Shown here: positions 24,481 through 39,206 of the stretch, piece by piece
Layout of the letters: each line of letters starts with the position of its first letter
Numbering within the stretch: the first letter of the stretch is position 1
Assembly: GCA_963170055.1 (NCBI GenBank)
Contig: CAUJGJ010000142.1
Span: 62,001 to 126,000 of the forward strand
From: Halisarca cf. caerulea
Taxonomy: Eukaryota; Porifera; Demospongiae; Chondrillida; Halisarcidae
Length of the DNA: 64,000 nucleotides
Direction: 5' to 3'
The notes under the pieces: model-generated
What the model was told of the DNA's origin: nothing
The model's database searches: none
What the model saw: only the letters and a program-made list of their open reading frames with translations
Position numbers and translations under genes: made by a program

Positions 24481-25668
24481 AGTGCTGTGGGCATATTTGT
24501 GTAGTGTTGGATATGCTGGTGCTAATACCAATATTTGGCACTATCACCACACACATTACCAGTGGACACACATGAAGTTTCTGAAGTATTGTGGGCGTAT
24601 TGGTGTAGTGTAGAAAATACAGGTTCTAATACCAATATTTGGCACTAGCACCACGCACATTCCCAGCAAACACACATGAAGTTTCTTAACTGTTGTGGGC
24701 GTATTTGTGTAGTGTAGGATATGCTGGTGCTAATACCAATATTTGGCACAAGCACCACGCACATTCCCAGTGGACACACATGACGTTTCTGAAGTGCTGT
24801 GGGGGTATTTGTGTAGTGTTGGATATGCTGGTGCTAATACCAATATTTGGCACTAGCACCACGCACATTCCCAGTGGACACACATGAAGATTCTTAACTG
24901 CTGTGGGTGTATTTGTGTAGTGTTGGATATGCTGGTGCTAATATAAATATTAGGCACTAGCACCACGCACATTCCCAGTGGACACACATGAAGTTTCTTA
25001 ACTGCTGTGGGGGTATTTGTGTAGTGTTGGATATGCTGGTGCTAATACCAATATTTGGCACTAGCACCACGCACATTCCCAATGGACACACATGAAGTTT
25101 CCTAACTGCTGTGGGGGTATTTGTGTAGTGTTGGATATGCTGGTGCTAATACCAATATTTGGCACTAGCACCACGCACATTCCCAATGGACACACATTAA
25201 GTTTCTTAACTGCTGTGGGCGTATTTGTGTAGTGTTGGATATGCTGGTGCTAATACTAATATTTGGCACTAGCACCACGCACATTCCCAGTGGACACACA
25301 TTAAGTTTCTGAAGTACTGTGGGCGTATTGGTGTAGTGTAGAAAATACAGGTTCTAATACAAATATTTGGCACTAGCACCACGCACATTCCCAGTGGACA
25401 CACATGAAGTTTCATAACTGCTGTGGGTGTATTTGTGTAGTGTTGGATATGCTGGTGCTAATACCAATATTTGGCACTAGCACCACGCACATTCCCAATG
25501 GACACACATGATGTTTCTTAACTACTGTGGGCGTATTTGTGTAGTGTTGGATATGCTGGTGCTAATACCAATATTTGGCACTAGCACCACGCACATTCCC
25601 AATTGACACACATGAAGTTTCTTAACTGCTGTGGGCGTATTTGTGTAGTGTTGGATATGCTGGTGCTA
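24061..25668 (-). repeat. 1.6-kb segment, copy 1 (offset 6127 bp)
   Basis: Nearly identical to 30188-31795. Both contain, in order, the TAGTAACATTTGG unit, TTGGATATCTGG, the GGAAACACATGAAG and GGAAAAACATGAAG units, CACACATTACCAGTGG, GTGTAGGATATGCTGG, GGCACAAGCACC, GAAGATTCTTAACTG, TATAAATATTAGGC and a TTCATAACTGC unit. Only a few differences were seen. Both copies end where the downstream unit order changes. Confidence 0.9.
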
Positions 25669-26390
25669 ATACTAATAATTGGCACTAGCACGCACACATT
25701 CCCAGTGGACACACATGAAGTTTCTGAAGTACTGTGGGCGTATTGGTGTAGTTTGGAAAATACAGGTGCTAATACTAATATTTGGCACTACCACCACGCA
25801 CATTCCCAGTGGAAAAACATGAAGTTTCTGAAGTACTGTGGGCATATTTGTGTAGTGTTGGATATGCTGGTGCTAATACCAATATTTGGTACTAGCACAA
25901 CGCACATTCCCAATGGACACACATGAAGTTTCTTAACTGCTGTGGGCGTATTTGTGTAGTGTTGGATATGCTAGTGCTAATAGTAACATTTGGCACTAGC
26001 ACCACGCACATTCCCAGTGGACACACATTAAGTTACTGAAGTGCTGCGGGCGTATTTGTGTAGCATTGGATATCTGGTGCTAATACCAATATTTGGCACT
26101 AGCACCACGCACATTCCCAGTGGACACACATGAAGTTTCTTAACTGCTGTGGGCGTATTTGTGTAGTGTTGGATATGCTGGTGCTAATACCAATATTTGG
26201 CACTATCACCACACACATTCCCAGTGGAAACACATGAAGTTTCTGAAGTACTGTGGGCGTATTGGTGTAGTTTGGAAAATACAGGTGCTAATACTAATAT
26301 TTGGCACTACCACCACGCACATTCCCAGTGGACACACATGAAGTTTCTGAAGTATTGTGGGCGTATTGGTGTAGTGTAGAAAATACAGGT

Positions 26391-29300
26391 TCTAATACCA
26401 ATATTTGGCACTAGCACCACGCACATTCCCAGCAAACACACATGAAGTTTCTTAACTGCTGTGGGTGTATTTGTGTAGTGTTGGATATGCTGGTGCTAAT
26501 ACCAATATTTGGCACTAGCACCACGCACATTCCCAATGGACACACATGATGTTTCTTAACTGCTGTGGGCGTATTTGTGTAGTGTTGGATATGCTGGTGC
26601 TAATACCAATATTTGGCACTACTACCACACACATTCCTAGGGGACACACATGAAGTTTCTGAAGTACTGTGGGCGTATTCGTGTAGTGTGGAAAATACAG
26701 GTTCTAATACCAATATTTGGCACTAGCACCACGCACATTCCCAGCAAACACACATGAAGTTTCTTAACTGCCTTGGGCGTATTTGTGTAGTGTTGGATAT
26801 GCTGGTGCTAATACCAATATTTCGCACTAGCACCACGCACATTCCCAGTGGACACACATGACGTTTCTGAAGTGCTGTGGGCGTATTTGTGTAGTGTTGG
26901 ATATGCTGGTGCTAATACCAATATTTGGCACTAGCACCACGCACATTCCCAATGGACACACATGAAGTTTCTTAACTACTGTGGGCGTATTTGTGTAGTG
27001 TTGGATATGCTGGTGCTAATACCAATATTTGGCACTAGCACCACGCACATTCCCAGTGGACATGCATGAAGTTTCTGAAGGGCTCTAGGCGCATTTGTGT
27101 AGTGTTGGATATGCTGGTGCTAATACTAATAATTGGCACTAGCACGCACACATTCCCAGTGGACACACATGAAGTTTCTGAAGTACTGTGGGCGTATTGG
27201 TGTAGTTTGGAAAATACAGGTGCTAATACTAATATTTGGCACTACCACCACGCACATTCCCAGTGGAAAAACATGAAGTTTCTGAAGTACTGTGGGCATA
27301 TTTGTGTAGTGTTGGATATGCTGGTGCTAATACCAATATTTGGTACTAGCACAACGCACATTCCCAATGGACACACATGAAGTTTCTTAACTGCTGTGGG
27401 CGTATTTGTGTAGTGTTGGATATGCTGGTGCTAATAGTAACATTTGGCACTAGCACCACGCACATTCCCAGTGGACACACATTAAGTTACTGAAGTGCTG
27501 CGGGCGTATTTGTTTAGCATTGGATATGCTGGTGCTAATACCAATATTTGGCACTAGCACCACGCACATTCCCAGTGGACACACATGACGTTTCTGAAGT
27601 GCTGTGGGCGTATTTGTGTAGTGTTGGATATGCTGGTGCTAATACCAATATTTGGCACTAGCACCACGCACATTCCCAATGGACACACATGAAGTTTCTT
27701 AACTACTGTGGGCGTATTTGTGTAGTGTTGGATATGCTGGTGCTAATACCAATATTTGGCACTAGCACCACGCACATTCCCAGTGGACATGCATGAAGTT
27801 TCTGAAGGGCTCTAGGCGCATTTGTGTAGTGTTGGATATGCTGGTGCTAATACTAATAATTGGCACTAGCACGCACACATTCCCAGTGGACACACATGAA
27901 GTTTCTGAAGTACTGTGGGCGTATTGGTGTAGTTTGGAAAATACAGGTGCTAATACTAATATTTGGCACTACCACCACGCACATTCCCAGTGGAAAAACA
28001 TGAAGTTTCTGAAGTACTGTGGGCATATTTGTGTAGTGTTGGATATGCTGGTGCTAATACCAATATTTGGTACTAGCACAACGCACATTCCCAATGGACA
28101 CACATGAAGTTTCTTAACTGCTGTGGGCGTATTTGTGTAGTGTTGGATATGCTGGTGCTAATAGTAACATTTGGCACTAGCACCACGCACATTCCCAGTG
28201 GACACACATTAAGTTACTGAAGTGCTGCGGGCGTATTTGTTTAGCATTGGATATCTGGTGCTAATACCAATATTTGGCACTAGCACCACGCACATTCCCA
28301 GCAAACACACATGAAGTTTCTTAACTGCTGTGGGTGTATTTGTGTAGTGTTGGATATGCTGGTGCTAATACCAATATTTGGCACTAGCACCACGCACATT
28401 CCCAATGGACACACATGATGTTTCTTAACTGCTGTGGGCGTATTTGTGTAGTGTTGGATATGCTGGTGCTAATACCAATATTTGGCACTACTACCACACA
28501 CATTCCTAGGGGACACACATGAAGTTTCTGAAGTACTGTGGGCGTATTCGTGTAGTGTGGAAAATACAGGTTCTAATACCAATATTTGGCACTAGCACCA
28601 CGCACATTCCCAGCAAACACACATGAAGTTTCTTAACTGCCTTGGGCGTATTTGTGTAGTGTTGGATATGCTGGTGCTAATACCAATATTTCGCACTAGC
28701 ACCACGCACATTCCCAGTGGACACACATGACGTTTCTGAAGTGCTGTGGGCGTATTTGTGTAGTGTTGGATATGCTGGTGCTAATACCAATATTTGGCAC
28801 TAGCACCACGCACATTCCCAATGGACACACATGAAGTTTCTTAACTACTGTGGGCGTATTTGTGTAGTGTTGGATATGCTGGTGCTAATACCAATATTTG
28901 GCACTAGCACCACGCACATTCCCAGTGGACATGCATGAAGTTTCTGAAGGGCTCTACGCGCATTTGTGTAGTGTTGGATATGCTGGTGCTAATACTAATA
29001 ATTGGCACTAGCACGCACACATTCCCAGTGGACACACATGAAGTTTCTGAAGTACTGTGGGCGTATTGGTGTAGTTTGGAAAATACAGGTGCTAATACTA
29101 ATATTTGGCACTACCACCACGCACATTCCCAGTGGAAAAACATGAAGTTTCTGAAGTACTGTGGGCATATTTGTGTAGTGTTGGATATGCTGGTGCTAAT
29201 ACCAATATTTGGTACTAGCACAACGCACATTCCCAATGGACACACATGAAGTTTCTTAACTGCTGTGGGCGTATTTGTGTAGTGTTGGATATGCTGGTGC

Positions 29301-30128
29301 TAATAGTAACATTTGGCACTAGCACCACGCACATTCCCAGTGGACACACATTAAGTTACTGAAGTGCTGCGGGCGTATTTGTTTAGCATTGGATATGCTG
29401 GTGCTAATACCAATATTTGGCACTAGCACCACGCACATTCCCAGTGGACACACATGACGTTTCTGAAGTGCTGTGGGCGTATTTGTGTAGTGTTGGATAT
29501 GCTGGTGCTAATACCAATATTTGGCACTAGCACCACGCACATTCCCAATGGACACACATGAAGTTTCTTAACTACTGTGGGCGTATTTGTGTAGTGTTGG
29601 ATATGCTGGTGCTAATACCAATATTTGGCACTAGCACCACGCACATTCCCAGTGGACATGCATGAAGTTTCTGAAGGGCTCTAGGCGCATTTGTGTAGTG
29701 TTGGATATGCTGGTGCTAATACTAATAATTGGCACTAGCACGCACACATTCCCAGTGGACACACATGAAGTTTCTGAAGTACTGTGGGCGTATTGGTGTA
29801 GTTTGGAAAATACAGGTGCTAATACTAATATTTGGCACTACCACCACGCACATTCCCAGTGGAAAAACATGAAGTTTCTGAAGTACTGTGGGCATATTTG
29901 TGTAGTGTTGGATATGCTGGTGCTAATACCAATATTTGGTACTAGCACAACGCACATTCCCAATGGACACACATGAAGTTTCTTAACTGCTGTGGGCGTA
30001 TTTGTGTAGTGTTGGATATGCTGGTGCTAATAGTAACATTTGGCACTAGCACCACGCACATTCCCAGTGGACACACATTAAGTTACTGAAGTGCTGCGGG
30101 CGTATTTGTTTAGCATTGGATATCTGGT
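26391..30128 (-). repeat. 18-unit HOR of 1869 bp, two tandem copies
   Basis: Copy one is 26391-28259 and copy two 28260-30128. They are almost identical; one visible difference is CTCTAGGCGC at about 27085 against CTCTACGCGC at about 28954. Each copy contains a nested 727-bp repeat (27066 and 27793 in copy one, 28935 and 29662 in copy two) marked by GACATGCATGAAG, GGCTCTAGGCGCATTTG and CACTAGCACGCACAC. Such long near-identity implies a very recent duplication or an assembly duplication. Confidence 0.92.
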
Positions 30129-30187
30129 GCTAATACCAATATTTGGCACTAGCACCACGCACATTCCCAGTGGACACACATGAAGTT

Positions 30188-31795
30188 TCTTAACTGCTGT
30201 GGGCGTATTTGTGTAGTGTTGGATATGCTGGTGCTAATAGTAACATTTGGCACTAGCACCACGCACATTCCCAGTGGACACACATTAAGTTACTGAAGTG
30301 CTGCGGGCGTATTTGTGTAGCATTGGATATCTGGTGCTAATACCAATATTTGGCACTAGCACCACGCACATTCCCAGTGGACACACATGAAGTTTCTTAA
30401 CTGCTGTGGGCGTATTTTTGTAGTGTTGGATATGCTGGTGCTAATACCAATATTTGGCACTATCACCACACACATTCCCAGTGGAAACACATGAAGTTTC
30501 TGAAGTACTGTGGGCGTATTGGTGTAGTTTGGAAAATACAGGTGCTAATACTAATATTTGGCACTACCACCACGCACATTCCCAGTGGAAAAACATGAAG
30601 TTTCTGAAGTGCTGTGGGCATATTTGTGTAGTGTTGGATATGCTGGTGCTAATACCAATATTTGGCACTATCACCACACACATTACCAGTGGACACACAT
30701 GAAGTTTCTGAAGTATTGTGGGCGTATTGGTGTAGTGTAGAAAATACAGGTTCTAATACCAATATTTGGCACTAGCACCACGCACATTCCCAGCAAACAC
30801 ACATGAAGTTTCTTAACTGTTGTGGGCGTATTTGTGTAGTGTAGGATATGCTGGTGCTAATACCAATATTTGGCACAAGCACCACGCACATTCCCAGTGG
30901 ACACACATGACGTTTCTGAAGTGCTGTGGGGGTATTTGTGTAGTGTTGGATATGCTGGTGCTAATACCAATATTTGGCACTAGCACCACGCACATTCCCA
31001 GTGGACACACATGAAGATTCTTAACTGCTGTGGGTGTATTTGTGTAGTGTTGGATATGCTGGTGCTAATATAAATATTAGGCACTAGCACCACGCACATT
31101 CCCAGTGGACACACATGAAGTTTCTTAACTGCTGTGGGGGTATTTGTGTAGTGTTGGATATGCTGGTGCTAATACCAATATTTGGCACTAGCACCACGCA
31201 CATTCCCAATGGACACACATGAAGTTTCCTAACTGCTGTGGGGGTATTTGTGTAGTGTTGGATATGCTGGTGCTAATACCAATATTTGGCACTAGCACCA
31301 CGCACATTCCCAATGGACACACATTAAGTTTCTTAACTGCTGTGGGCGTATTTGTGTAGTGTTGGATATGCTGGTGCTAATACTAATATTTGGCACTAGC
31401 ACCACGCACATTCCCAGTGGACACACATTAAGTTTCTGAAGTACTGTGGGCGTATTGGTGTAGTGTAGAAAATACAGGTTCTAATACAAATATTTGGCAC
31501 TAGCACCACGCACATTCCCAGTGGACACACATGAAGTTTCATAACTGCTGTGGGTGTATTTGTGTAGTGTTGGATATGCTGGTGCTAATACCAATATTTG
31601 GCACTAGCACCACGCACATTCCCAATGGACACACATGATGTTTCTTAACTGCTGTGGGTGTATTTGTGTAGTGTTGGATATGCTGGTGCTAATACCAATA
31701 TTTGGCACTAGCACCACGCACATTCCCAATTGACACACATGAAGTTTGTTAACTGCTGTGGGCGTATTTGTGTAGTGTTGGATATGCTGGTGCTA
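30188..31795 (-). repeat. 1.6-kb segment, copy 2 (offset 6127 bp)
   Basis: Partner of 24061-25668. It directly follows the tandem 1869-bp HOR pair (26391-30128). The intervening 18-unit expansion may therefore have been inserted between, or copied after, an older duplication. Confidence 0.9.
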
Positions 31796-33179
31796 ATACC
31801 AATATTTGGTACTACTACCACACACATTCCTAGGGGACACACATGAAGTTTCTGAAGTACTGTGGGCGTATTCGTGTAGTGTGGAAAATACAGGTTCTAA
31901 TACCAATATTTGGCACTAGCACCACGCACATTCCCAGCAAACACACATGAAGTTTCTGAACTGCTGTGGGCGTATTTGTGTAGTGTTGGATATGCTGGTG
32001 CTAATACCAATATTTGGCACTAGCACCACGCACATTCCCAGTGGACACACATGACGTTTCTGAAGTTCTGTGGGCGTATTTGTGTAGTGTTGGATATGCT
32101 GGTGCTAATACCAATATTTGGCACTAGCACCACGCACATTCCCAATGGACACACATGAAGTTTCTTAACTACTGTGGGCGTATTTGTGTAGTGTTTGATA
32201 TGCTGGTGCTAATACCAATATTTGGCACTAGCACCACGCACATTCCCAGTGGACATGCATGAAGTTTCTGAAGGGCTCTAGGCGCATTTGTGTAGTGTTG
32301 GATATGCTGGTGCTAATACTAATAATTGGCACTAGCACCGCACACATTCCCAGTGGACACACATGAAGTTTCTGAAGTACTGTGGGCGTATTGGTGTAGT
32401 TTGGAAAATACAGGTGCTAATACTAATATTTGGCACTACCACCACGCACATTCCCAGTGGAAAAACATGAAGTTTCTGAAGTACTGTGGGCATATTTGTG
32501 TAGTGTTGGATATGCTGGTGCTAATACCAATATTTGGTACTAGCACAACGCACATTCCCAATGGACACACATGAAGTTTCTTAACTGCTGTGGGCTTATT
32601 TGTGTAGTGTTGGATATGCTGGTGCTAATAGTAACATTTGGCACTAGCACCACGCACATTCACAGTGGACGCACATTAAGTTACTGAAGTGCTGCGGGCG
32701 TATTTGTGTAGCATTGGATATCTGGTGCTAATACCAATATTTGGCACTAGCACCACGCACATTCCCAGTGGACACACATGAAGTTTCTTAACTGCTGTGG
32801 GCGTATTTGTGTAGTGTTGGATATGCTGGTGCTAATACCAATATTTGGCACTATCACCACACACATTCCCATTGGAAACACATGAAGTTTCTGAAGTACT
32901 GTGGGCGTATTGGTGTAGTTTGGAAAATACAGGTGCTAATACTAATATTTGGCACTACCACCACGCACATTCCCAGTGGAAAAACATGAAGTTTCTGAAG
33001 TGCTGTGGGCATATTTGTGTAGTGTTGGATATGCTGGTGCTAATACCAATATGTGGTACTAGCACCACGCACATTCCCAATGGACACACATGAAGTTTCT
33101 TAACTGCTGTGGGCGTATTTTTGTAGTGTTGGATATGCTGGTGCTAATACCAATATTTGGCACTATCACCACACACATT

Positions 33180-34840
33180 CCCAGTGGACACACATGAAGT
33201 TTCTGAAGTACTGTGGGCGTATTGGTGTAGTGTAGAAAATACAGGTTCTAATACCAATATTTGGCACTAGCACCACGCACATTCCCAGCAAACACACATG
33301 AAGTTTCTTAACTGTTGTGGGCGTATTTGTGTAGTGTTGGATATGCTGGTGCTAATACCAATATTTGGCACAAGCACCACGCACATTCCCAGTGGACACA
33401 CATGACGTTTCTGAAGTGCTGTGGGGGTATTTGTGTAGTGTTGGATATGCTGGTGCTAATACCAATATTTGGCACTAGCACCACGCACATTCCCAGTGGA
33501 CACACATGAAGATTCTTAACTGCTGTGGGTGTATTTGTGTAGTGTTGGATATGCTGGTGCTAATACCAATATTTGGCACTAGCACCACGCACATTCCCAG
33601 TGGACACACATGAAGTTTCCTAACTGCTGTGGGGGTATTTGTGTAGTGTTGGATATGCTGGTGCTAATACCAATATTTGGCACTAGCACCACGCACATTC
33701 CCAATGGACACACATTAAGTTTCTTAACAGCTGTGGGCGTATTTGTGTAGTGTTGGATATGCTGGTGCTAATACTAATATTTGGCACTAGCACCACGCAC
33801 ATTCCCAGTGGACACACATTAAGTTTCTGAAGTACTGTGGGCGTATTGGTGTAGTGTAGAAAATACAGGTTCTAATACAAATATTTGGCACTAGCACCAC
33901 GCACATTCCCAATGGACACACATGATGTTTCTTAACTGCTGTGGGAGTATTTGTGTAGTGTTGGATATGCTGGTGCTAATACCAATATTTGGCACTATCA
34001 CCACACACATTCCCAGTGGACACACACGAAGTTTCTGAAGTACTGTGGGCGTATTGGTGTAGTGTAGAAAATACAGATTCTAATACCAATATTTGGCACT
34101 AGCACCACGCACATTCCCAGCAAACACACATGAAGTTTCTTAACTGTTGTGGGCGTATTTGTGTAGTGTTGGATATGCTGGTGCTAATACCAATATTTGG
34201 CACAAGCACCACGCACATTCCCAGTGGACACACATGACGTTTCTGAAGTGCTGTGTGGGTATTTGTGTAGTGTTGGATATGCTGGTGCTAATACCAATAT
34301 TTGGCACTAGCACCACGCACATTCCCAGTGGACACACATGAAGATTTTTAACTGCTGTGGGTGTATTTGTGTAGTGTTGGATATGCTGGTGCTAATATAA
34401 ATATTAGGCACTAGCACCACGCACATTCCCAATGGACACACATGAAGTTTCTTAACTGCTGTGGGGGTATTTGTGTAGTGTTGGATATGCTGGTGCTAAT
34501 ACCAATATTTGGCACTAGCACCACGCACATTCCCAGTGGACACACATGAAGTTTCCTAACTGCTGTGGGGGTATTTGTGTAGTGTTGGATATGCTGGTGC
34601 TAATACCAATATTTGGCACTAGCACCACGCACATTCCCAATGGACACACATTAAGTTTCTTAACAGCTGTGGGCGTATTTGTGTAGTGTTGGATATGCTG
34701 GTGCTAATACTAATATTTGGCACTAGCACCACGCACATTCCCAGTGGACACACATTAAGTTTCTGAAGTACTGTGGGCGTATTGGTGTAGTGTAGAAAAT
34801 ACAGGTTCTAATACAAATATTTGGCACTAGCACCACGCAC
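33180..34840 (-). repeat. 8-unit offset duplication, 832 bp
   Basis: The run GCAAACACAC with TTAACTGTTGTGG, GGCACAAGCACC, GACGTTTCTGAAGTGCTG and GAAGATTCTTAAC starts near 33290 and again 832 bp later near 34122. The second copy then gains a TATAAATATTAGGC unit missing from the first, so the register changes inside the duplication. Confidence 0.78.
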
Positions 34841-36503
34841 ATTCCCAATGGACACACATGAAGTTTCATAACTGCTGTGGGCGTATTTGTGTAGTGTTGG
34901 ATATGCTGTTGGTAATACCAATATTTGGCACTAGCACCACGCACATTCCCAATTGACACACATGAAGTTTCTTAACTGCTGTGGGCGTATTTGTGTAGTG
35001 TTGGATATGCTGGTGCTAATACCAATATTTGGCACTACTACCACACACATTCCTAGGGGACACACATGAAGTTTCTGAAGTACTGTGGGCGTATTCGTGT
35101 AGTGTGGAAAATACAGGTTCTAATACCAATATTTGGCACTAGCACCACGCACATTCCCAGCAAACACACATGAAGTTTCTTAACTGCTGTGGGCGTATTT
35201 GTGTAGTGTTGGATATGCTGGTGCTAATACCAATATTTGGCACTAGCACCACGCACATTCCCAATTGACACACATGAAGTTTCTTAACTGCTGTGGGCGT
35301 ATTTGTGTAGTGTTGGATATGCTGGTGCTAATACCAATATTTGGTACTACTACCACACACATTCCTAGGGGACACACATGAAGTTTCTGAAGTACTGTGG
35401 GCGTATTCGTGTAGTGTGGAAAATACAGGTTCTAATGCCAATATTTGGCACTAGCACCACGCACATTCCCAGCAAACACACATGAAGTTTCTTAACTGCT
35501 GTGGGCGTATTTGTGTAGTGTTGGATATGCTGGTGCTAATACCAATATTTGGCACTAGCACCACGCACATTCCCAGTGGACACACATGACGTTTCTGAAG
35601 TTCTGTGGGCGTATTTGTGTAGTGTTGGATATGCTGGTGCTAATACCAATATTTGGCACTAGCACCACGCACATTCCCAATGGACACACATGAAGTTTCT
35701 TAACTGCTGTGGGGGTATTTGTGTAGTGTTGGATATGCTGGTGCTAATACCAATATTTGGCACTAGCACCACGCACATTCCCAGTGGACACACATGAAGT
35801 TTCCTAACTGCTGTGGGGGTATTTGTGTAGTGTTGGATATGCTGGTGCTAATACCAATATTTGGCACTAGCACCACGCACATTCCCAATGGACACACATT
35901 AAGTTTCTTAACAGCTGTGGGCGTATTTGTGTAGTGTTGGATATGCTGGTGCTAATACTAATATTTGGCACTAGCACCACGCACATTCCCAGTGGACACA
36001 CATTAAGTTTCTGAAGTACTGTGGGCGTATTGGTGTAGTGTAGAAAATACAGGTTCTAATACAAATATTTGGCACTAGCACCACGCACATTCCCAATGGA
36101 CACACATGAAGTTTCATAACTGCTGTGGGCGTATTTGTGTAGTGTTGGATATGCTGTTGGTAATACCAATATTTGGCACTAGCACCACGCACATTCCCAA
36201 TTGACTCACATGAAGTTTCTTAACTGCTGTGGGCGTATTTGTGTAGTGTTGGATATGCTGGTGCTAATACCAATATTTGGCACTACTACCACACACATTC
36301 CTAGGGGACACACATGAAGTTTCTGAAGTACTGTGGGCGTATTCGTGTAGTGTGGAAAATACAGGTTCTAATACCAATATTTGGCACTAGCACCACGCAC
36401 ATTCCCAGCAAACACACATGAAGTTTCTTAACTGCTGTGGGCGTATTTGTGTAGTGTTGGATATGCTGGTGCTAATACCAATATTTGGCACTAGCACCAC
36501 GCA
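34402..36503 (-). repeat. 12-unit HOR of 1248 bp
   Basis: Segment 34402-35255 matches 35650-36503 at exactly 12 units. Shared private variants are TTAACAGCTGTGGG, TTCATAACTGCTGTGG and GATATGCTGTTGGTAATACC. Immediately after 35255 the match partner shifts to 36608 onward, an offset of 1352 bp (13 units), which shows an extra GATGTTTCTTAACTG unit in the second copy. Confidence 0.82.
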
Positions 36504-37913
36504 CATTCCCAATGGACACACATGATGTTTCTTAACTGCTGTGGGCGTATTTGTGTAGTGTTGGATATGCTGGTGCTAATACCAATATTTGGCACTAGCA
36601 CCACGCACATTCCCAATTGACACACATGAAGTTTCTTAACTGCTGTGGGCGTATTTGTGTAGTGTTGGATATGCTGGTGCTAATACCAATATTTGGTACT
36701 ACTACCACACACATTCCTAGGGAACACACATGAAGTTTCTGAAGTACTGTGGGCGTATTCGTGTAGTGTGGAAAATACAGGTTCTAATGCCAATATTTGG
36801 CACTAGCACCACGCACATTCCCAGCAAACACACATGAAGTTTCTTAACTGCTGTGGGCGTATTTGTGTAGTGTTGGATATGCTGGTGCTAATACCAATAT
36901 TTGGCACTAGCACCACGCACATTCCCAGTGGACACACATGACGTTTCTGAAGTTCTGTGGGCGTATTTGTGTAGTGTTGGATATGCTGGTGCTAATACCA
37001 ATATTTGGCACTAGCACCACGCACATTCCCAATGGACACACATGAAGTTTCTTAACTACTGTGGGCGTATTTGTGTAGTGTTGGATATGCTGGTGCTAAT
37101 ACCAATATTTGGCACTAGCACCACGCACATTCCCAGTGGACATGCATGAAGTTTCTGAAGGGCTCTAGGCGCATTTGTGTAGTGTTGGATATGCTGGTGC
37201 TAATACTAATAATTGGCATTAGCACCGCACACATTCCCAGTGGACACACATTAAGTTTCTGAAGTACTGTGGGCGTATTGGTGTAGTTTGGAAAATACAG
37301 GTGCTAATACTAATATTTGGCACTACCACCACGCACATTTCCAGTGGAAAAACATGAAGTTTCTGAAGTACTGTGGGCATATTTGTGTAGTGTTGGATAT
37401 GCTGGTGCTAATACCAATATTTGGTACTAGCACAACGCACATTCCCAATGGACACACATGAAGTTTCTTAACTGCTGTGGGCGTATTTGTGTAGTGTTGG
37501 ATATGCTGGTGCTAATAGTAACATTTGGCACTAGCACCACGCACATTCACAGTGGACACACATTAAGTTACTGAAGTGCTGCGGGCGTATTTGTGTAGCA
37601 TTGGATATCTGGTGCTAATACCAATATTTGGCACTAGCACCACGCACATTCCCAGTGGACACACATGAAGTTTCTTAACTGCTGTGGGCGTATTTGTGTA
37701 GTGTTGGATATGCTGGTGCTAATACCAATATTTGGCACTATCACCACACACATTCCCAGTGGACACACATGAAGTTTCTGAAGTACTGTGGGCGTATTTG
37801 TGTAGCATTGGATATGCTGGTGCTAATACCAATATGTGGTACTAGCACCACGCACATTCCCAATGGACACACATGAAGTTTCTTAACTGCTGTGGGCGTA
37901 TTTTTGTAGTGTT

Positions 37914-39206
37914 GGATATGCTGTTGCTAATACCAATATTTGGCACTATCACCACACACATTCCCAGTGGACACACATGAAGTTTCTGAAGTACTGTGGG
38001 CGTATTGGTGTAGTGTAGAAAATACAGGTTCTAATACCAATATTTGGCACTAGCACCACGCACATTCCCAGCAAACACACATGAAGTTTCTTAACTGTTG
38101 TGGGCGTATTTGTGTAGTGTTGGATATGCTGGTGCTAATACCAATATTTGGCACAAGCACCACGCACATTCCCAGTGGACACACATGACGTTTCTGAAGT
38201 GCTGTGGGGGTATTTGTGTAGTGTTGGATATGCTGGTGCTAATACCAATATTTGGCACTAGCACCACGCACATTCCCAGTGGACACACATGAAGATTCTT
38301 AACTGCTGTGGGTGTATTTGTGTAGTGTTGGATATGCTGGTGCTAATATAAATATTAGGCACTAGCACCACGCACATTCCCAATGGACACACATGAAGTT
38401 TCTTAACTGCTGTGGGGGTATTTGTGTAGTGTTGGATATGCTGGTGCTAATACCAATATTTGGCACTAGCACCACGCACATTCCCAGTGGACACACATGA
38501 AGTTTCCTAACTGCTGTGGGGGTATTTGTGTAGTGTTGGATATGCTGGTGCTAATACCAATATTTGGCACTAGCACCACGCACATTCCCAATGGACACAC
38601 ATTAAGTTTCTTAACAGCTGTGGGCGTATTTGTGTAGTGTTGGATATGCTGGTGCTAATACTAATATTTGGCACTAGCACCACGCACATTCCCAGTGGAC
38701 ACACATTAAGTTTCTGAAGTACTGTGGGCGTATTGGTGTAGTGTAGAAAATACAGGTTCTAATACAAATATTTGGCACTAGCACCACGCACATTCCCAAT
38801 GGACACACATGATGTTTCTTAACTGCTGTGGGCGTATTTGTGTAGTGTTGGATATGCTGGTGGTAATACCAATATTTGGCACTAGCACCACGCACATTCC
38901 CAATTGACACACATGAAGTTTCTTAACTGCTGTGGGCGTATTTGTGTAGTGTTGGATATGCTGGTGCTAATACCAATATTTGGCACTACTACCACACACA
39001 TTCCTAGGGGACACACATGAAGTTTCTGAAGTACTGTGGGCGTATTCGTGTAGTGTGGAAAATACAGGTTCTAATACCAATATTTGGCACTAGCACCACG
39101 CACATTCCCAGCAAGCACACATGAAGTTTCTTAACTGCTGTGGGCGTATTTGTGTAGTGTTGGATATGCTGGTGCTAATACCAATATTTGGCACTAGCAC
39201 CACGCA
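37914..39206 (-). repeat. 1.3-kb segment shared with 33963-35255
   Basis: Matches 33963-35255 at an offset of 3951 bp (38 units less one base). It carries the same TTAACTGTTGTGG, GGCACAAGCACC, GATTCTTAACTG, TATAAATATTAGGC and TTAACAGCTGTGGG series. A related copy lies a further 5302 bp to the right, near 43216-44500. Confidence 0.82.
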
